Below the pieces are notes generated by a model. The model was not told the origin of the DNA. It saw only the letters and a program-made list of their open reading frames with translations, and made no database searches. 64,000 nt of DNA from Cadophora sp. MPI-SDFR-AT-0126. Its lineage: Eukaryota; Ascomycota; Leotiomycetes; Helotiales; Ploettnerulaceae. Location of the stretch: positions 1,612,001-1,676,000 of the forward strand of contig JAGMVK010000003.1 of NCBI GenBank assembly GCA_020747065.1, read 5' to 3'. A program made the translations under genes and the position numbers. This document shows, in pieces, positions 1 through 14,229 of the stretch; position 1 is the first letter of the stretch; each line of letters begins with the position of its first letter.

Positions 1-3000
1 AAATAGAATCTCTCTTAGTCGAAGTCTGACGTTGGACCGGCCGTCATCAGAGCCATCCCAAGAATCGGAGTCGGAGTTATCGTGGTCTGACATCTCGGAC
101 TCCGTCTCATCTGGATCGACTCCAAGCGGGGCACCAATCGCAGTTCCGTTATCATCTTCCTCTTCTTCGTCATCCTCGTCCTCGTCGCTTCCATCGTCGT
201 CTTCGTCCTCATCCTCTTCGTCGGTTTGAGCACCACCTGGCCCACCGTTTGCAGCACTCGAGTGATTATCCCCGGATCCATGGATATCGTCATGAGGTCG
301 GTTCTCCAGAATCTCAAAGCATTTGTGGGACACACCCATGTAACATAGCTCGACTTCGGGCCGTAGAACAATGACATCAACAACTTGCAAGGCCAGTTCC
401 CGGGGATCAAAAGCTGGTGTGACATGGTCTGCTATAAAAGGAATGTTGAGGGATCGCAAATGGGGTATCTGGGGTAGGCGTTGGAGGAAGTGATGCTATG
501 AAAAGTTAGCATTGGAAACATAACATGTCAGAGTGTGATGAGTCTTTAGCTATGGCGTGAATGGACGCCATGTAGGACAGCACGCTACCCACTTTGGTAT
601 GCCATGATCAAAAATGGAGGAGATATGAGAGATGTGCAGAGACTTACCCAATTCGAGTAGTCTATCGCAATGCTCAGCTCCCGAAGACTGCTCATTCTAC
701 CAGAGGTGATGAAATTCAGCACATCACGATTTGGGACCCAAGCTCTCCATCGTGAACTGTCCGAAGGGCTAGCAACTGATCGTGGCACTCTATCAGAGCT
801 GTCGAGCATCAGTCTTTTGAGACTGGCTCGGTGTCGTTTGAGGGGTCCCCGGTAGATGGCATCCTGACAATGAATTAGCATACTATAGAGATTGAGGCAA
901 TTATGCAAACCCACAATTGTCACCGTAGTGGCTCCACTCGGCCGCCTCCGATCTTGCAGGAAGAGTGTTTCGAGAGTATTTGGTGCTAGAGTCTCCTTCA
1001 GAAAGGAAATGAGAGCCGGTGATGCGGCGTCGGTGTGAATTCTCTTGAGGTTCAGGTGGTACTGGGTGCCAGCTCCATGCTTTGAAGAATGTGAACTATT
1101 CGGAGGCGTGGGTTGGAAATATCGCCTCAGCATGACCCAAAGTCTATCGTGTTGCGCGCAATCAAGTATGGTCAAATTGGTCAGAACCGACCAGTCGAAA
1201 CCTTTCTGGAGAACTGCTATTGACAGAGGGATTCGCTCCAGTTCCAAAGTTTGTAATTTCAATTTGCCATCCAAACGCTCTCTCTCCGCGGGCTTTATTT
1301 CCGAGAAATGAGCTTGTTTTTGGCTTTGCGTATGAGTTCGTCTCAAAGGAGGCCCGGCGGGAATTTCTGAATGCATACCACCCGAGTTTGTAGTAACGTT
1401 CTGAGCCGCTGTACTTAGGTCGTGAGCGGAGATCAAAGCCGTGAGCGAGTCCACATCAGATTGTGCGGAATCGACTCCGGCCGTCGACAGCAGATGAGGA
1501 GGGTGAAGATCCAAACCGTTGGTGTTATTCGCTGGCGGGGCCCCATCTATGTTAAAGGGAGAGGAGAGAACGGCATCGCTAAAATCAGTACTTTCCTTCC
1601 CAGACCAGCCATCTTGATGGCTGCCTGCTTCTACAATTTCTGCCATGTGATTTAGTGACACTTCAGTATCTTGATGACTTAAATCCATGGATGCTGCAGT
1701 TGCTGCCATCTGATGACCCTCTGTCGGAATGGCGGTTGAGGACGCCATAGAGGTGCTCCTATCTTTCTTCTCAGGCTTCGTCTTTTGCTTCTTGCGGATG
1801 TCAAATATTCTTCCCAGCAGAACACCAAGGACACCGCCTAATCTCCGTTCGCCTATTGTACTGGCACCCGGCCACTGTGCTTTATGGTCAACTTGGTGGA
1901 GATCTGTTCCATCCCAGGCGATAGCAAAATCTCTATTAACTGCCTTCGCAGAAACCCCAACTCTAAGCTCACGCAACCGATCCTTTGATTTCGCAATAAG
2001 AACACTCATCTCATCCAGATAATCGAGCTCGTCGATATCCAGAACTGAAAGACTTCTCAGAGGGGGAAGTACACTGAGCGTAGGATATTCGACTCGGCTT
2101 TGAGAATAGGGTATGGGGTACGAGGGTCCTTGAGAGGTTACAAGGGAGCCGGGAGGGACCGTCCATCCCACAGAAGTGAGCTGGCTGTTTGCTAGCATTT
2201 GAGGAGTAGTGCTGGAGCCACTGTTTGGGCCTTGCGTCGGAGCTGGAATAGATGGATCCGAGTTATCGTGCCATCGAACCCACACTCGTTCCAATCGACA
2301 GTCCTGAGTCGGATCTCGATTTTGAAGAGAAGATAGGGCAAGCCAAACGTCGCGCAGAACTCCGGTTGGCATGTCCCATACAAAGGTCTCCAGATGAACC
2401 ATTCTGGCTACAGCAAGAGCCACAAGTGTCCCAAGCATTTTTCCACTTTCCTTTGTGATGAGGTACTCCTGAACCCAGTCCGTTGGCCCGTTTCCAAGTG
2501 AAAACTTTCTTGTGAATTGTGGGTATTGGTTTCCTAGCCGTCGTTGAGTTGCACCCGAACCAGATTTAAGCCCGTGGCTACACTCCGTGATATTCTCCGT
2601 GCCACAATTCATACACGCGAATGATTGGGGTTTACTGTGGTCCGTAAATACATCTCCCATGCACAGAGTCGCCAGCCCGTAAGTCAAGGCATCCACGCCG
2701 GTTCTTGGATCTGTAGTCGCTGCTGCATCAGGCCAGACGATATCAAAGCGGGAATATATGTGAGGTATCGCAAGATTGTGGAGCGCCGAATGCGTTAATG
2801 CTAAAGCGGTCAAGTCGTTCGTATGGGTTACCTACTCATAGAGTTAGCAACGACCAACTGACAGATATACCAACATGCAGAAATAGGAGAGAGAAGCTCT
2901 AGAAATGGTAGACAAATCCAGCTTGGCTTATATCCAGGTACAATCATAGGTTCGGCAGCATCTTACTTCTTTCACAATTTCCTTCAAAACATCCATGGGT

Positions 3001-3305
3001 AAATCCAGCAGCCGTAGAGGGCCTTTCCTCTCCGCCACAGCTGTCCATTCTTGCTCCTTATCTTTTAGCAACTTTGATATCTTGGTTCTTGCATCTAGAC
3101 TTCCCGGTTTCTCCATATTGTCAGAAGCTACTGACGCGGGTGTTCCCATGTGGTAGCTATCCGAGTCGTCAGACAGTTCCGACGCCTTCATATCGTTTGA
3201 TGCTTGGCAGGCGGCAGAGGTCTTCGGAATGGTAAGAAGATGTTCGTCAGGTTGTGAGGCTGTATCACTGAAAGCAAGGTCGGGGCTGGGGAGACTGGTC
3301 GTCAT
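1..3305 (-). CDS. F-box protein with acidic C-terminus, 3' end outside window
   Basis: Three exons: 3305-2967, 2831-648 and 495-1, with introns 2966-2832 (GTAAGA) and 647-496 (GTAAGT). At least 1006 codons; the last exon is still open at base 1, so the C-terminus is missing. An F-box starts near residue 97 (LLDLPMDVLKEIVKEV) and runs across the first intron into VTHTNDLTALALTHSALHN. F-box proteins bind Skp1 and present substrates to SCF ubiquitin ligases. The long middle part has leucine-rich stretches typical of the substrate-side half of such proteins, and a CxxC pair (ACMNC) near residue 180. The third exon carries a run of Asp/Glu/Ser, partly microsatellite-like (GAC/GAG-rich). The start is the first ATG of the open frame. 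The F-box call is firm; substrate and pathway are unknown. Confidence 0.85.
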
Positions 3306-6300
3306 GACCGCTCGAGTTCGTCCGAGATGAGCGTTGTTTCGAAGCTGGTTCTTTCCCTTTGCGCAGTTCGGAGCCGAACACTCATTGCTTGCGGTTTAGA
3401 AAACCATAATCAGTAGTGAATTCGAAGTGGCGGGGCGAAGGATGAATCGGATCTGACGTCGGAACGTCCTTGGAGTTGTCAAAGTGAGTGTGTGGGATGT
3501 GTACTCGTAGAATTAGGGTGAAGTGAGGTGAGGATGGGCTTTGACAGATCGATGGGACCTATGGAGAAGAAGTGGGTCCGTTGTCTAGTCTACCGCGACT
3601 GGCAAGGGTGCGCTTGGACAGTCTCAAAGCGCCCAATAAAATAATGGTCACCCTAAGCGAATCTGGAGGCGGGTATCTTGAGGCGGTCAACAAAGGATTG
3701 CTCTGAACTAACCAGCGAACAAAGTTTGCAGATTCTACGGAAATCACAATGCGATCATGATATGTACTCGTAATCTTTCAAGGCATAGGTACAAACAGGT
3801 TTCACGGCTCCGTACATGTCTTTTCGAAAGAATAAGCATTGATGACACCACAAATAAGATTCATCATCTTCTATCCATATTCTTCGCCCAGAAGTTTACA
3901 AATGTAGGTCTTTTTGGCCGACGAGCTCTGAGTTTCACAAGCCCCAACTGTATAGTCCAGGAGCCAGTGCGATATCAGAGTCTGAAAAGCATCCAAAGAT
4001 CGTCATTTAGAAGCTAAGGTGGACGAGCTCTCAAATACTCGTGCACAGCAAAGTCGTCTTTTGCTTGGCGTTCATATACGTTTTCTACTGTAAGATGAGT
4101 TCTATCTAAGATTTCGAGAACCCGTACTTTACGAAGTCGTAAAGTGCTGCCGCTCGGCTCGAGAACTACAACTACGATTTGTGAAATAGAATGTCTTAGA
4201 CTAAGATCAAATGGATATTGCACATCTGATCACAATAGTGTTCACGTCATAGAGAAATAGATGATGAGGCTTAAACAGCTTGGCTGTACTGGTTCATCAT
4301 GCTCAACTTCAAATTATCTATCCGAATACTCTTCTACAATTATTGAAGCAGGCTTCTGGCAATGGAGAAGAAAAACACCTGGGACACTTCAATGACGGAT
4401 CCCAAGTTTCAGCGTCCCAAGATTCAAACTAAGATTGAACTCCCATAGAGTAAAATACTTTGTAGCTCGATATGGCTGCGCTTGATGATCGATCTAGGGG
4501 CATTGAGGTTATCAAGGTCAGAAGATATGGGAAATCGGACAACCATCATACCAAAAATTGGGATTGTAATAGTGAACTACTCTTGACATCCAAAGGGGTG
4601 CTTCAATGTCATTTTTTGGTAGCCCTGGCACCCCACTAGCCTCGGTCCCCTGAAGGAGATATTGATATTGATATCCCCTAGAAGGAAGATGTGACCATGT
4701 TGAACAAAAGGGTATTGTCCTGACTGCTCAAATAGACCATTCCGATCCTCGAGAAACCATTGCGAGTAGTTATCTTAAACATGACAGCGGGGATTTGAAA
4801 ATGCCTTTCTAGGAAGCTGGGGATATCAGTGAACAATCCATTGCCACTCCAATTGCTGCTTCATTTAGGTGTTGGCCTTTATACTCATACGTCTTTCCTA
4901 TACCTCTCTGTAAGCAAAGATTTGCCACATACAAGCCCTGGGGTTCTTGAGAGGGTATGCAAGTTTCATGGATGCATATTGAATACAAGGCCTCCTGTAT
5001 TGGTTCGAGGTAGCCTTGGTCGATGACAACAAACTAGGCCACGAAGTGACTTCAACCAGTTCAGCAGCATACACCTAAACACTTCGTCTTAAGCTTGTTT
5101 GATTGCGCGCCATTCGACGCTCTCTTCTCTCCACAATCCTTCCAGACGGGCGAGCCGAATAAAGTCTGGCATCGTAGCCATCACATGTACTTCGAGAGAA
5201 GATATCATATACAATGCCAGGAGTTGTCCAGTGCACCAGATCCAAGCTGACATCGCCTAGAGAGCCTTCATGATCGTTCTTTTGCTAAAAGCTGTGAGAG
5301 GCAAGTGAATTTTGGAGACATGGGTCACCGCAGAATCAGCACATCGCCCTACCCAGACGAGACAGGCGACATCCGATTCTCAAAATGTTAAATTACAACT
5401 CCTTTCGAAGTAGAAGAGAACGAAACCGTCGCACTAGCTTCAGCATATATAGAAAACCTTCCATGGGTCTCTGGAATGAACATTATGGGTCGATAAATTA
5501 GGTGCATTTCCCAATGGCCTTGGACTATTCCAAAGAAACTTTTTCGACTGGGTTGGAAGACGTTGAGGGTCTGGGTAAGGAATGCAGCTTGACTTACTGT
5601 TGACACGTGAATAATGCCGAGGCTCAGTATCCTGCAGAACTCATGCAATCCTCAACATGCTGCTTAACCACCATACCTTGCAGTCGTGGGGAATTCAGAA
5701 CTGCTGTGCAATTAGCCTTTTCAGTGGTCGACCGTGCCCAAGGCTGGCCGAGTCCTAGCCGCCCAAGCTGGGACAAAGAATCTGATCGTAGCGCCTCATG
5801 TTTCGAAACAATATCGCTTGGTATCAGAGTCAATACTTCGAGTAAGAAACATGATCTCTACTTTGTTTTGAGGATCTCGGTTCGAGATATATTTCCTGAA
5901 TGCCGGTGGCACGGAGCTGTTCCCGCATGAATCTGTGACGCATCACCACACGGCAGCCCCGCTACGAAGCACCCCTGGCCTGGCATGAGGCTACGCTGCG
6001 CTACACTACCCACTCGAGCCACTCCACTGACCAGGAATGACCATCGCCCGCTGGACCTGCTAAGTACTCTAACACTGCCCAAGATCCTGGATGGATCAAA
6101 TTTGACAGTCGATCATGAACTTGCCTCTCTAGTGAAGGAAGAAGCCGCGCAAGAAGAGCTTCTCTGAGCTGCCACTCGACTGCTCGGTGCTGCAGACCAG
6201 AGAAGCAGATCGATACTTCAAACATCCACGCTCGCACCAATCTCCTACGACTTTATCACCACGCCAAATAGTTGGCAGCGCGAATTCCCTCCATTCGAAC

Positions 6301-6321
6301 TTCACAAGCACTATCTGCAAC
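3306..6321. other. intergenic region, no recognisable gene; promoter side of both neighbours
   Basis: This gap separates the divergent F-box and MUN/C2 genes. Minus-strand open stretches at 5833-5624, 5648-5388, about 5250-5090 and 4223-4014 read locally like protein but cannot be joined by plausible introns and match nothing I recognise. They could be relics of a decayed gene. A CACGTG palindrome lies at 5604-5609. The last 200 bp before 6322 would form the leader of the MUN/C2 gene. Confidence 0.5.
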
Positions 6322-9300
6322 ATGTCGTCCGCTTCGTCACGGCCAAGGGCGAGCAGGCGTATGAACAGCATCCAGAACGAGAACCGCATGTCCCGTAATC
6401 CGTCCAGGGTGCGAGCGAAAGCAGTGAGCTACAACGATGCGTACACATTTGCTCTACGGGTGGCATATCTTCACCACCTGCTCCAGCCCAGGGCAAAGAG
6501 GAAGCAATATGTCTCGGCGCCCAAGCCAGTGAAAGCACGAAAGACGGTTATGATTGGGGATCTGGTCCAGGAGTTTTCCCTCATTAAAGATACGAAAAGT
6601 GCCAAATTTCCCCATGGCTTCATGTCGCCACTCGAGAAGCGAATACAAGGAGTTCTAGTCAATACCGAAAGACTACCGGGATATAACGATGCGGCGGTGA
6701 AGCGGACTTTTGCTGAGGCTTATACGGCTTTCACAGAGGCGGGATTTCGAAGGCGAATGGACAAAGAGCGTCGGGTGGAGGACCTGGTTTTGATATTCTA
6801 CTCGAATGCAACGAAGGCGTTACAAAAAGGCAAGGCCCCCGACGACGATTCGTGGAAGCCACTGGTCGACCGCCATGTTGCCCTCTTTGTGAGGTTAATC
6901 AGTAATACTTTGAAAGCCCATGGCAACGACAAGGACAGACCGGAGCTCATGAGCCGATTGGCTACTCTAGAGAGCAAGCTGCTCACGAATGACCAGGACT
7001 TATACGTCGATACTGCGGATGGGCCTGGTGGAGCTAGTATTGAAGTCGTGGTACCGCTCAGTTACGATGTGAAAGACATGCCAATGGTCCAGGTCGTGGC
7101 GAGAATCTTCGGTTTAGCTCTGTCTCAGGTCCAGTCTGATATTGACTCTCACAAAAATCTCTGGACAGAAGAGGCTGCACTCGCCGATCTCAAAGCATAC
7201 CAGCATTGCCTTAATGCAAATACCAAACGTACCTTGAGGAGTGACGATTTTGACCTCGAGGATGCCTATCAATCTTGGAAACGAGCAGAAGGACCAGATC
7301 TCTCTCAGATGATGGCCGAAATCCTTCAAGCTAGGCCTGAGCTGGTAAAGTCATCATCAGGTTCCAACAAGCCTTTGCCACCAGTTCGATCCTCGTCCTC
7401 ATCACCAAATGATGATCAAGCTTATTCGGACTTGGCTAGATCCATTGCAAGTCCGATTGAGTCAAGTTCGTCCTATGGATTCGATCAACCCGTCGATATG
7501 AGCTCCTTGACCCTGGATGATGATCAGCCTGGCCGACTGTTCCTCGAACAGTCCACTTACACATTTATACCACCAGACCCACGCTCGTTTTACAGGTCAA
7601 TTCTATCTCATGCCATGACATTTGATCAGTTGCATGCCCCCCAACCAACCGATGGTCAAAGTGCCGCTCCGCCACTTTCGAAAATGACTCTTGAATTGTT
7701 GAATGAGCTCTGCGTTCGTTGGCGAATCCCCCAATTTTCGAGACTTGTTCTATTTCTGGACGTTGCCGCTCAGAAGTTTTTGGACCAAGAAATTGGACTT
7801 GAGGAGCTGGATGCCTCCTTTGAATTTGCCAAAAATCCACCGGTTGAGAACAAACGGTCTAGTACATATGCGCCTGTTGCCAGTCTCAGCACCATAGATC
7901 AAAGTCAGTGGACAGTCCAAGACTTTGCATTATATCGCCAGATATTGTCAGCATTGAATGACGGGCTACTCCGTGACCTCTACGACCTTCTTCAACATTG
8001 TTACGACTCGAAGCCACCTTCTCCTGGTCCCGTCTTACTTATACTAGAGTGCCATATTCATAGTGACCCTTCCTTCGACCTAGGTTCTGGTGAACTTGAG
8101 GCATATAAGGCACAGCTGGCAGAGGGTCTTCGCGCTAAAGCTGCCTCAGTGTATCGTGGCTACCTAGAGGCCGAGGTGCCACAGAATCAAGAAGAGTGGC
8201 AGTTCTATCATGTTGTCCAGTTGGGGAAGTCTGTCGTAAAGCTGTGCGAGCGAATACAGAAACGGTACAGGAAAAACCCAGATATCATGGGTGTCAACCC
8301 GTTAACAATACTGGTTGAGACAATGTTTCCCAGCTTTGAGAATGATGCTGGAGATCTCATCCAACGAATTCTCCAGGTAGCTCAAGCCAACAATTCCGAA
8401 GTCGATCTACAAGATGGGTTTGACCTCTACAAGGAGTTAATTGAGATTCGTCGTATCCACCATAGCGCGCTTCCAGAACGCCCATTCGCATTCAATATCG
8501 AGGAACTTCTTGCAGATTTTGTCTGGCGTTGGATCCGGGTTTCTGATGGAAGAATGGTTGAGCTTGTTGATGAGGCTATCAAGCAGGACCAGTTCCAGGT
8601 CAGATCCGACCACCGTGATCGACCTGCCACCGACGACGAACGACACAGTGTGTCAGTGATTGATATATTCCGCATGTTCAACCAGTTGGCAGAACAGATC
8701 TTCACGCTAGGATGGGACGATGACGTTCAGTATGCAAAGTTCATGACCGCATTATCCAAGTCATTCGGAATGGGGCTCGCAAGGTACTGCGAGGTCTTGG
8801 AACAAAGATTTACTAAAGAGATGGACCGGTTGTCACCAGCACAAGAAGCAGCTGCAGCACAAACGAAGCAGGAAAAATGGATGCAATTAGCGAAGGATGC
8901 GTGGAATAATAAGGAGAAGATTGAGCCTTTCCAATTCTACCCTGAGGTATGCGCAATTCTGATTCATAGGAGTACCTACCTACTGACAGCCATCAACAGT
9001 CTTTCGTGAAATTAAACAACATAGAGTACGCAATTCAGCAGTTGGATGTGCTCGAGAAGACGATGAACGTTGATGCATGCGCCGATGTGTTAGCCAAGGT
9101 GGCCCCTCCTAAGGACAAGCAGCGACGGCCTTCGAAGTATGTGTTTACGATCAAGATCGTCGAGGCAGAGGAGCTTAAAGCATGCGATCCAAATGGTACA
9201 AGTGATCCTTATGTCGTACTTGGCGACGAGTATCAGAAACGACTTGCCAAGACGAGAGTGGTTATGAGAAACCTTAATCCACGCTGGGATGAGTCAGTGG

Positions 9301-10516
9301 ATATTACGGTTCAAGGCGCTCTTAATGTTATCGCTACGGTATGGGATTGGGATACATTTGGTGATCATGACTTTGTGGGACGAACATCCCTCAAACTGGA
9401 CCCTGTTCATTTTAGTGACTATATGCCTCGGGAGTATTGGTTAAATTTGGACACTCAAGGAAGATTGCTTCTTCGAGTCAGCATGGAAGGAGAGAGGGAC
9501 GATATCCAGTTTTATTTTGGCAAAGCTTTCCGTCTTTTGAAGAGAACAGAGAGGGATATGACTCGGAATATCACGGACAAGGTAAGCAACCAGGTCTTGT
9601 TCAAGCATTCATTATGTGCTAATACTACTAGCTTTCTCAATATATAAACGCCTCTCTTTCAACAGATGCATTGAGACACTTGTTATCTCGAGGAGGTCTA
9701 TCAGCTTCCGTAACAAGTCTATGGAAGAGCAGGCAGTCCATTATGCCAGCTATAACGCCATTAGACGTTGAGAATGCGCTGAAGCCACTGTTCACATATT
9801 TCGACGAGAACTTTGCTATCATGAAACAAACCTTGACTGAAGCATCAATGGTGATGGTCATGACTCGACTCTGGAAAGAAGTCCTCCTGGCTCTGGAAGG
9901 TCTTCTCGTTCCTCCACTTTCCGACAAACCATCAAGTCAGCGCCCACTGACACAACAAGAAATGGACATTGTTTTCAAGTGGCTTGAGCTTCTCTTCGAC
10001 TTCTTCCATGCTAAAGACGAGGAGACCGGCGAAGTCATGGGTGTTCCGGCCGATGTCTTGAAGTCACCCAAATACCACGAGCTGGCTTCGCTAAACTTCT
10101 TCTACTTCGACACCACTGAGAACCTCATCCGTACCTCGGAGCGCATGACAACAGCATCGATACAACGAGCCAACGTCCAGCGTAACCGTCTTTCCGCACC
10201 ACCTACACTAGGAGCTTCGTTTGGAGGCCTCATGGGCGCCACGTCGATGCGGAGGTCGAAGAGTATCATGCTGAGTCGAAACTTGGGCACGATGAAGAAG
10301 GCGAAGGAAGAGAAGAGAAAGGAAGCCCAAGCGGATCCGAGCGATGACATGATCTTGAGGATCCTGAGAATGAGACCAGAAGCAGCAAATTACCTTCGAG
10401 ATAGATCGAGGCAGAAAGAACGTCTTGCTGCAGCTGCTGCCGCGGAGATGATTGTGAGGCAGAGTCTTGCCGCAGGCGGGCCCAGATTTGGCGCGAATAA
10501 TCTTCCAAGAAGATGA
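6322..10516 (+). CDS. MUN/C2 domain protein (Munc13-like, fungal)
   Basis: Exons 6322-8946, 9000-9581 and 9632-10516; introns of 53 and 50 bp; 1363 residues. 6322 is the first in-frame ATG and has an A at -3. A basic Ser/Arg-rich N-terminus is followed by a long helical region that fits the MHD1 half of a MUN domain (about 560-875). A C2 domain follows (about 920-1010) and keeps the Ca2+-binding aspartates (ACDPNGTSDPY and WDWDTFGDHD). An MHD2-like segment follows at about 1110-1230. The C-terminus is basic and Ala-rich. MUN proteins act in vesicle priming through SNAREs, and C2 domains bind phospholipid with Ca2+. The S. pombe relative Git1 acts in glucose/cAMP signalling. A role in membrane traffic or nutrient signalling is therefore inference; the domain order is what the sequence shows. 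Confidence 0.9.
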
Positions 10517-13500
10517 AGTGAATCTGGAGCTTGCACATCGGTTTTTGTTCATGGGTGCTTAGTGGGCACTGCAATGGAGTTGGGACTGTTTGGGATTGGA
10601 ACGGGAAGGGCGGACTTAGGATTGGAGGGATAATATGATGATGATGGAGATGAAGTGCTTGATTATTACAGGTGATGATGATAATGCTTGCTTTGCTTGC
10701 GCGTAGGCCGGCGTTGGAAGAGATACCATTAGTGTTAATTTTGTATTCGAACGTAGTAGCAATGAATGATGGGAGGTACTTTCAGGTTCCTCTATCCCGA
10801 ACAATCTGTGAAGAGTCACATCCATATACTTCCCTCCAGTGTTAATCCAGCGATCACTGAACCTCCAGACAGTCAGTAATCCAGGCAGCCAAGCAAATTA
10901 GTGCTGATCAGCGATGTCAAGAACTATCCGATGCAGCATCGCAGACGCAACGGTGTCACGTACACGCAACACACACTCAAGATACCTGGGCGTTGTGGCG
11001 AGAAGGGTGTTGCATGCTGGGACCGTTCATTGGATATGCATGCTGTACAGAAGGTGGGGAAGTCTATATATCTCTGTACACCGTATGGAACCTATCCATA
11101 CAGATGCTGAGAGCTAGCTAGTCATGTTACTCGCTGGTAGAAGATGTTTATCGACCTATGGTTGGGTTGATGAGGCGGAATCTCTTGATTATGCATGTGT
11201 TTATGGATGCACGTGAGGCTGTTGTGAAGTGCCGGAGGGAAGGGGGGTGAGGTTGGGCATTTGGGCTCTTGGGCTCCTATGATGGGTATGGAAGTAGATC
11301 ATGTAGCCTTTTTTTTTGGTTGGATATCAAGGCTTGAATTGACGAAAGACTTCCAATGGAGACTCTCCAATGAAGAGAGAGAGTTACTACCATTTTCCAC
11401 ACAATAGGGATTATCTCAAACAGAAAAATATCTCGATTTTTCAAGATCTCCATCCCAAGTAAACAAGGCAAGCTGAGGATATCAGTACTCATCCACCTCC
11501 ACCTCGGTGTCGCCGACCTAAAACACTGGAGCAAGTTTCCGATCCGATACGGGGAAGAATTACGGCTTTATCAAATCTTTTGTTTCGCAATTTGGAGAAT
11601 TTTCGGGCCCCTCTGGTGGAGTTCATGATTCGCCCGTGTTGGGTTGGCTCACTGTTATATCCATTCTGTGGACGACTTACTACTGGTCCAAAAGGAGGCG
11701 AAAAATATAAAATGCTCTATCCACTTGACGAATCACGACTCGATACGGAGATTCTTTCCTCGATATGCTTGGAAGGCCCAGTGTAAACGTTCCGCTACCC
11801 GGTCTGCCGAAGGAGATGGCTGTGTGATCGGCTGCTACGCTGTAAGGGTTGTTGTGGAGAAAAGTGGGGAGGGAAGTACGATGCGAGGTTTGGCTTGTGG
11901 ATTTTGGTTGTGGCGGTGGAAGGCAAGATTGGTAAGTAAGGAAGGGAATGCTGTGCTTTCCTTTCTTTGCTGGAAATGTATGGCTGGTTGTGTGACTTGA
12001 TGGAATGAATGCTGAAACGGTGGGAAATGAAATGTCTGATGAAACTGGCTGGGGATGAGGTCATGAGAGGTAAGGAGGAGGAGGATACCTCCGGACGACT
12101 CTGTGACTTCAAAAAAGGGGTTCGGTTCGTAGTATCCAGCTCCGAAAACCTTGAACTTTTGACGGGCTTGAGCTTGATCTGGAACTCTGCTGAAGGTTGA
12201 ACGGGCTGTGCTCGCTGTCCTGTGATCTCTGTGCTGTGCTGTATTGCTGCTGGTGTCCTGGTCCCGTATTTTTTTGCTGCATGTTGATGATCTCTTCCCC
12301 CTTTCATCGAGGCTTCGCCAAATGCGTGGGAAGATCGTTCGAATCGCCAAACGGGATCGGCTGATTCGCCTATCTGACTTTGTTTCAAGTGAGTGGGTTA
12401 GTGGGCTTTGAGTGGTGATCTTTTCTCTTTAGCGTTCGCATTCTTTAGGAGACAGCTGTATGTATGTATGTACACCGTTAGATGGTGCATGGTGACCTCG
12501 ACTTGACTCGACATCGGCATATCTGGGAGATGATAGGAGAGGGATGGGATGAGAGCAATGAGACAGCGGCTGGAGAAGATGTGCGGTCAAATGACGATGA
12601 GGAGACGGAGATCTGTTTTAAGGCTCCAGAGAATTGTTTTGTGTCTGTTCATCGCAATTTAAGAATGGCGTGGCTTAGCTTCAGGTACCGTCCCGTTACC
12701 AGCCCGTTTTCAAGCCTTCAAGCCTCAAGCCCTCGAAAATAAATCCAATCTAATGCGACCTAGAGGGCGGGGTGAAGGGGGATTTCAGACTGTCAGGAAT
12801 AGGGGTCCTCGATTCCAGTGGGAACTGTCAGGGATAATTGACTGACATATGCCAAAGGGCTCTTTGAGGTTGATAAAAGACGTTTGGCTTTTATAAGAAA
12901 AAGTTTGCGACCACTTCCCTGCGGATTCCATATCCGCGTTGGTTGAACACTGAGCAGATATCAGGCCACGAAAGGTTGCATAGTTTAGGTTTCTGTGATG
13001 GTACCTAAAGGTCTGTCTATTGACAACGGATCCAAGCCATGGTTGTCCAAGGCGGCTCAGCGACTTTGAAGCGAATGATACAGAGACAGACAAAAGACAG
13101 GATGAACCCGGGTTTTAGTTATATAACTTGAGGCACTTGATATTGGACACCGCATCAACATAAATGATCGTGATGCGACGGTGAGGATAAAATGAGATAG
13201 GAATAAGCGATGTGATCCCTGCGGTCTCAATTGCCCTTCTCCATGCATGCATGCATGCATATTCACAAAAGCCACCTCCGTCACTCATTTTGACATTAGC
13301 TCCTCCTTCGTATGCGCACTCCAGCCTTGACCATCCATTTATCCTCCCGCATTCTTGTGGATGTAAAGTCAAAATCCCACCCCGTGACCTCTGCCGCTCC
13401 TGAACCCCTGTCTGAGAGGGCCAAGAGGCTGTTGCCATTGGATAAAGGCCCAAGGCCGAAGCATACCGCCCTAAATCAACCTATCAGCGCAGTGGTCGTG

Positions 13501-13551
13501 TCGTTGGCACTCGCTGCACAGACTGTCTAAAAAGTCAAGGTATCTACGCCC

Positions 13552-13584
13552 AGCACCAAGCACCAAGCACCCAGCACCCAGCAC
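13552..13584 (+). repeat. short tandem array, 7-bp unit AGCACCM
   Basis: Nearly five copies of AGCACCA or AGCACCC lie end to end, the last one incomplete. The array sits about 1 kb upstream of the nik1 start, at the edge of the pyrimidine-rich promoter block. No function can be read from it. Confidence 0.8.
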
Positions 13585-13944
13585 GTACCCGCCCGGCTCG
13601 AGCCAGTACTGTACGAGAAACGAAGTAAGAACGCTTCCACTTTGGGAGTCAATTGCGCTCGCTCTGCTCTGCTCTACGGACTCTTCTCTTGACGTCTCCG
13701 CCCCCTCTTCTTTCTCCCGGGTTCGTACTTCCCTTACAAGCTTCCACCCAACGCTCGCCCTCGCCCTTGCCTGCATGTCGTAAGCTCCCAAGCCTTTCCC
13801 TGGCTCTTGGTCCCTGTCCCTGTCCTGGTCCTGGTCGGTCCTCTTGCTCTCTGCTCCCTCCTTGTGGCTCGCCTCGTGGACGTGGATTGGGATTTGTGGC
13901 TCCCCTACTATCGCTATCCAATCCTAGTCTCATTCTGAATACGG

Positions 13945-14229
13945 ATGCAGTGCAGCTCAGTACTGTACAGTACAGTCCTCACCCTACAATTCAGTCTAGT
14001 CTATCTCACCAGTGGAACTAATCGATTGCAACTGCAACTGCACCTCCAACTGTGTTCTGCACTATCTACCTCCCTTTCTTCACGTACTTTATTCTACTTC
14101 AGCTTTCATCAACAGCCTCACCATCACGGCTCCAGCACAAAGAAACCTGAGCGTCACCTTCCTTTCTCTGGAGATAGCTCGGCGGACATTTGGAACCCCT
14201 CCCCCTTTGTCCAAGCACGCCCCCGATAG
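13945..14229 (+). other. 94-codon upstream ORF in the putative nik1 leader
   Basis: An ATG at 13945 opens 94 codons ending 371 bp before the nik1 start. Very short upstream ORFs also start at 13774 (ATG TCG TAA) and 14537 (ATG CCT GGA TAA). If the transcript starts in the CT-rich block near 13.7 kb, scanning ribosomes would meet these first. That would hold down translation of the kinase. The peptide has no recognised domain and low complexity, so only a cis effect is suggested. Transcript start and possible leader introns are not known. Confidence 0.35.

Noticed and set aside
11795..12388. Minus-strand open frame of 197 codons
   Set aside because: Low complexity, starts within an overlapping frame of similar length, has no domain and lies in the gap before nik1.
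12482..12742. ATG-started 86-codon frame
   Set aside because: No conserved feature, no neighbouring exon and ordinary length for chance ORFs.
13241..13260. CATG repeat as a possible hairpin terminator
   Set aside because: It is a simple self-complementary microsatellite; fungal transcription does not end at such hairpins.
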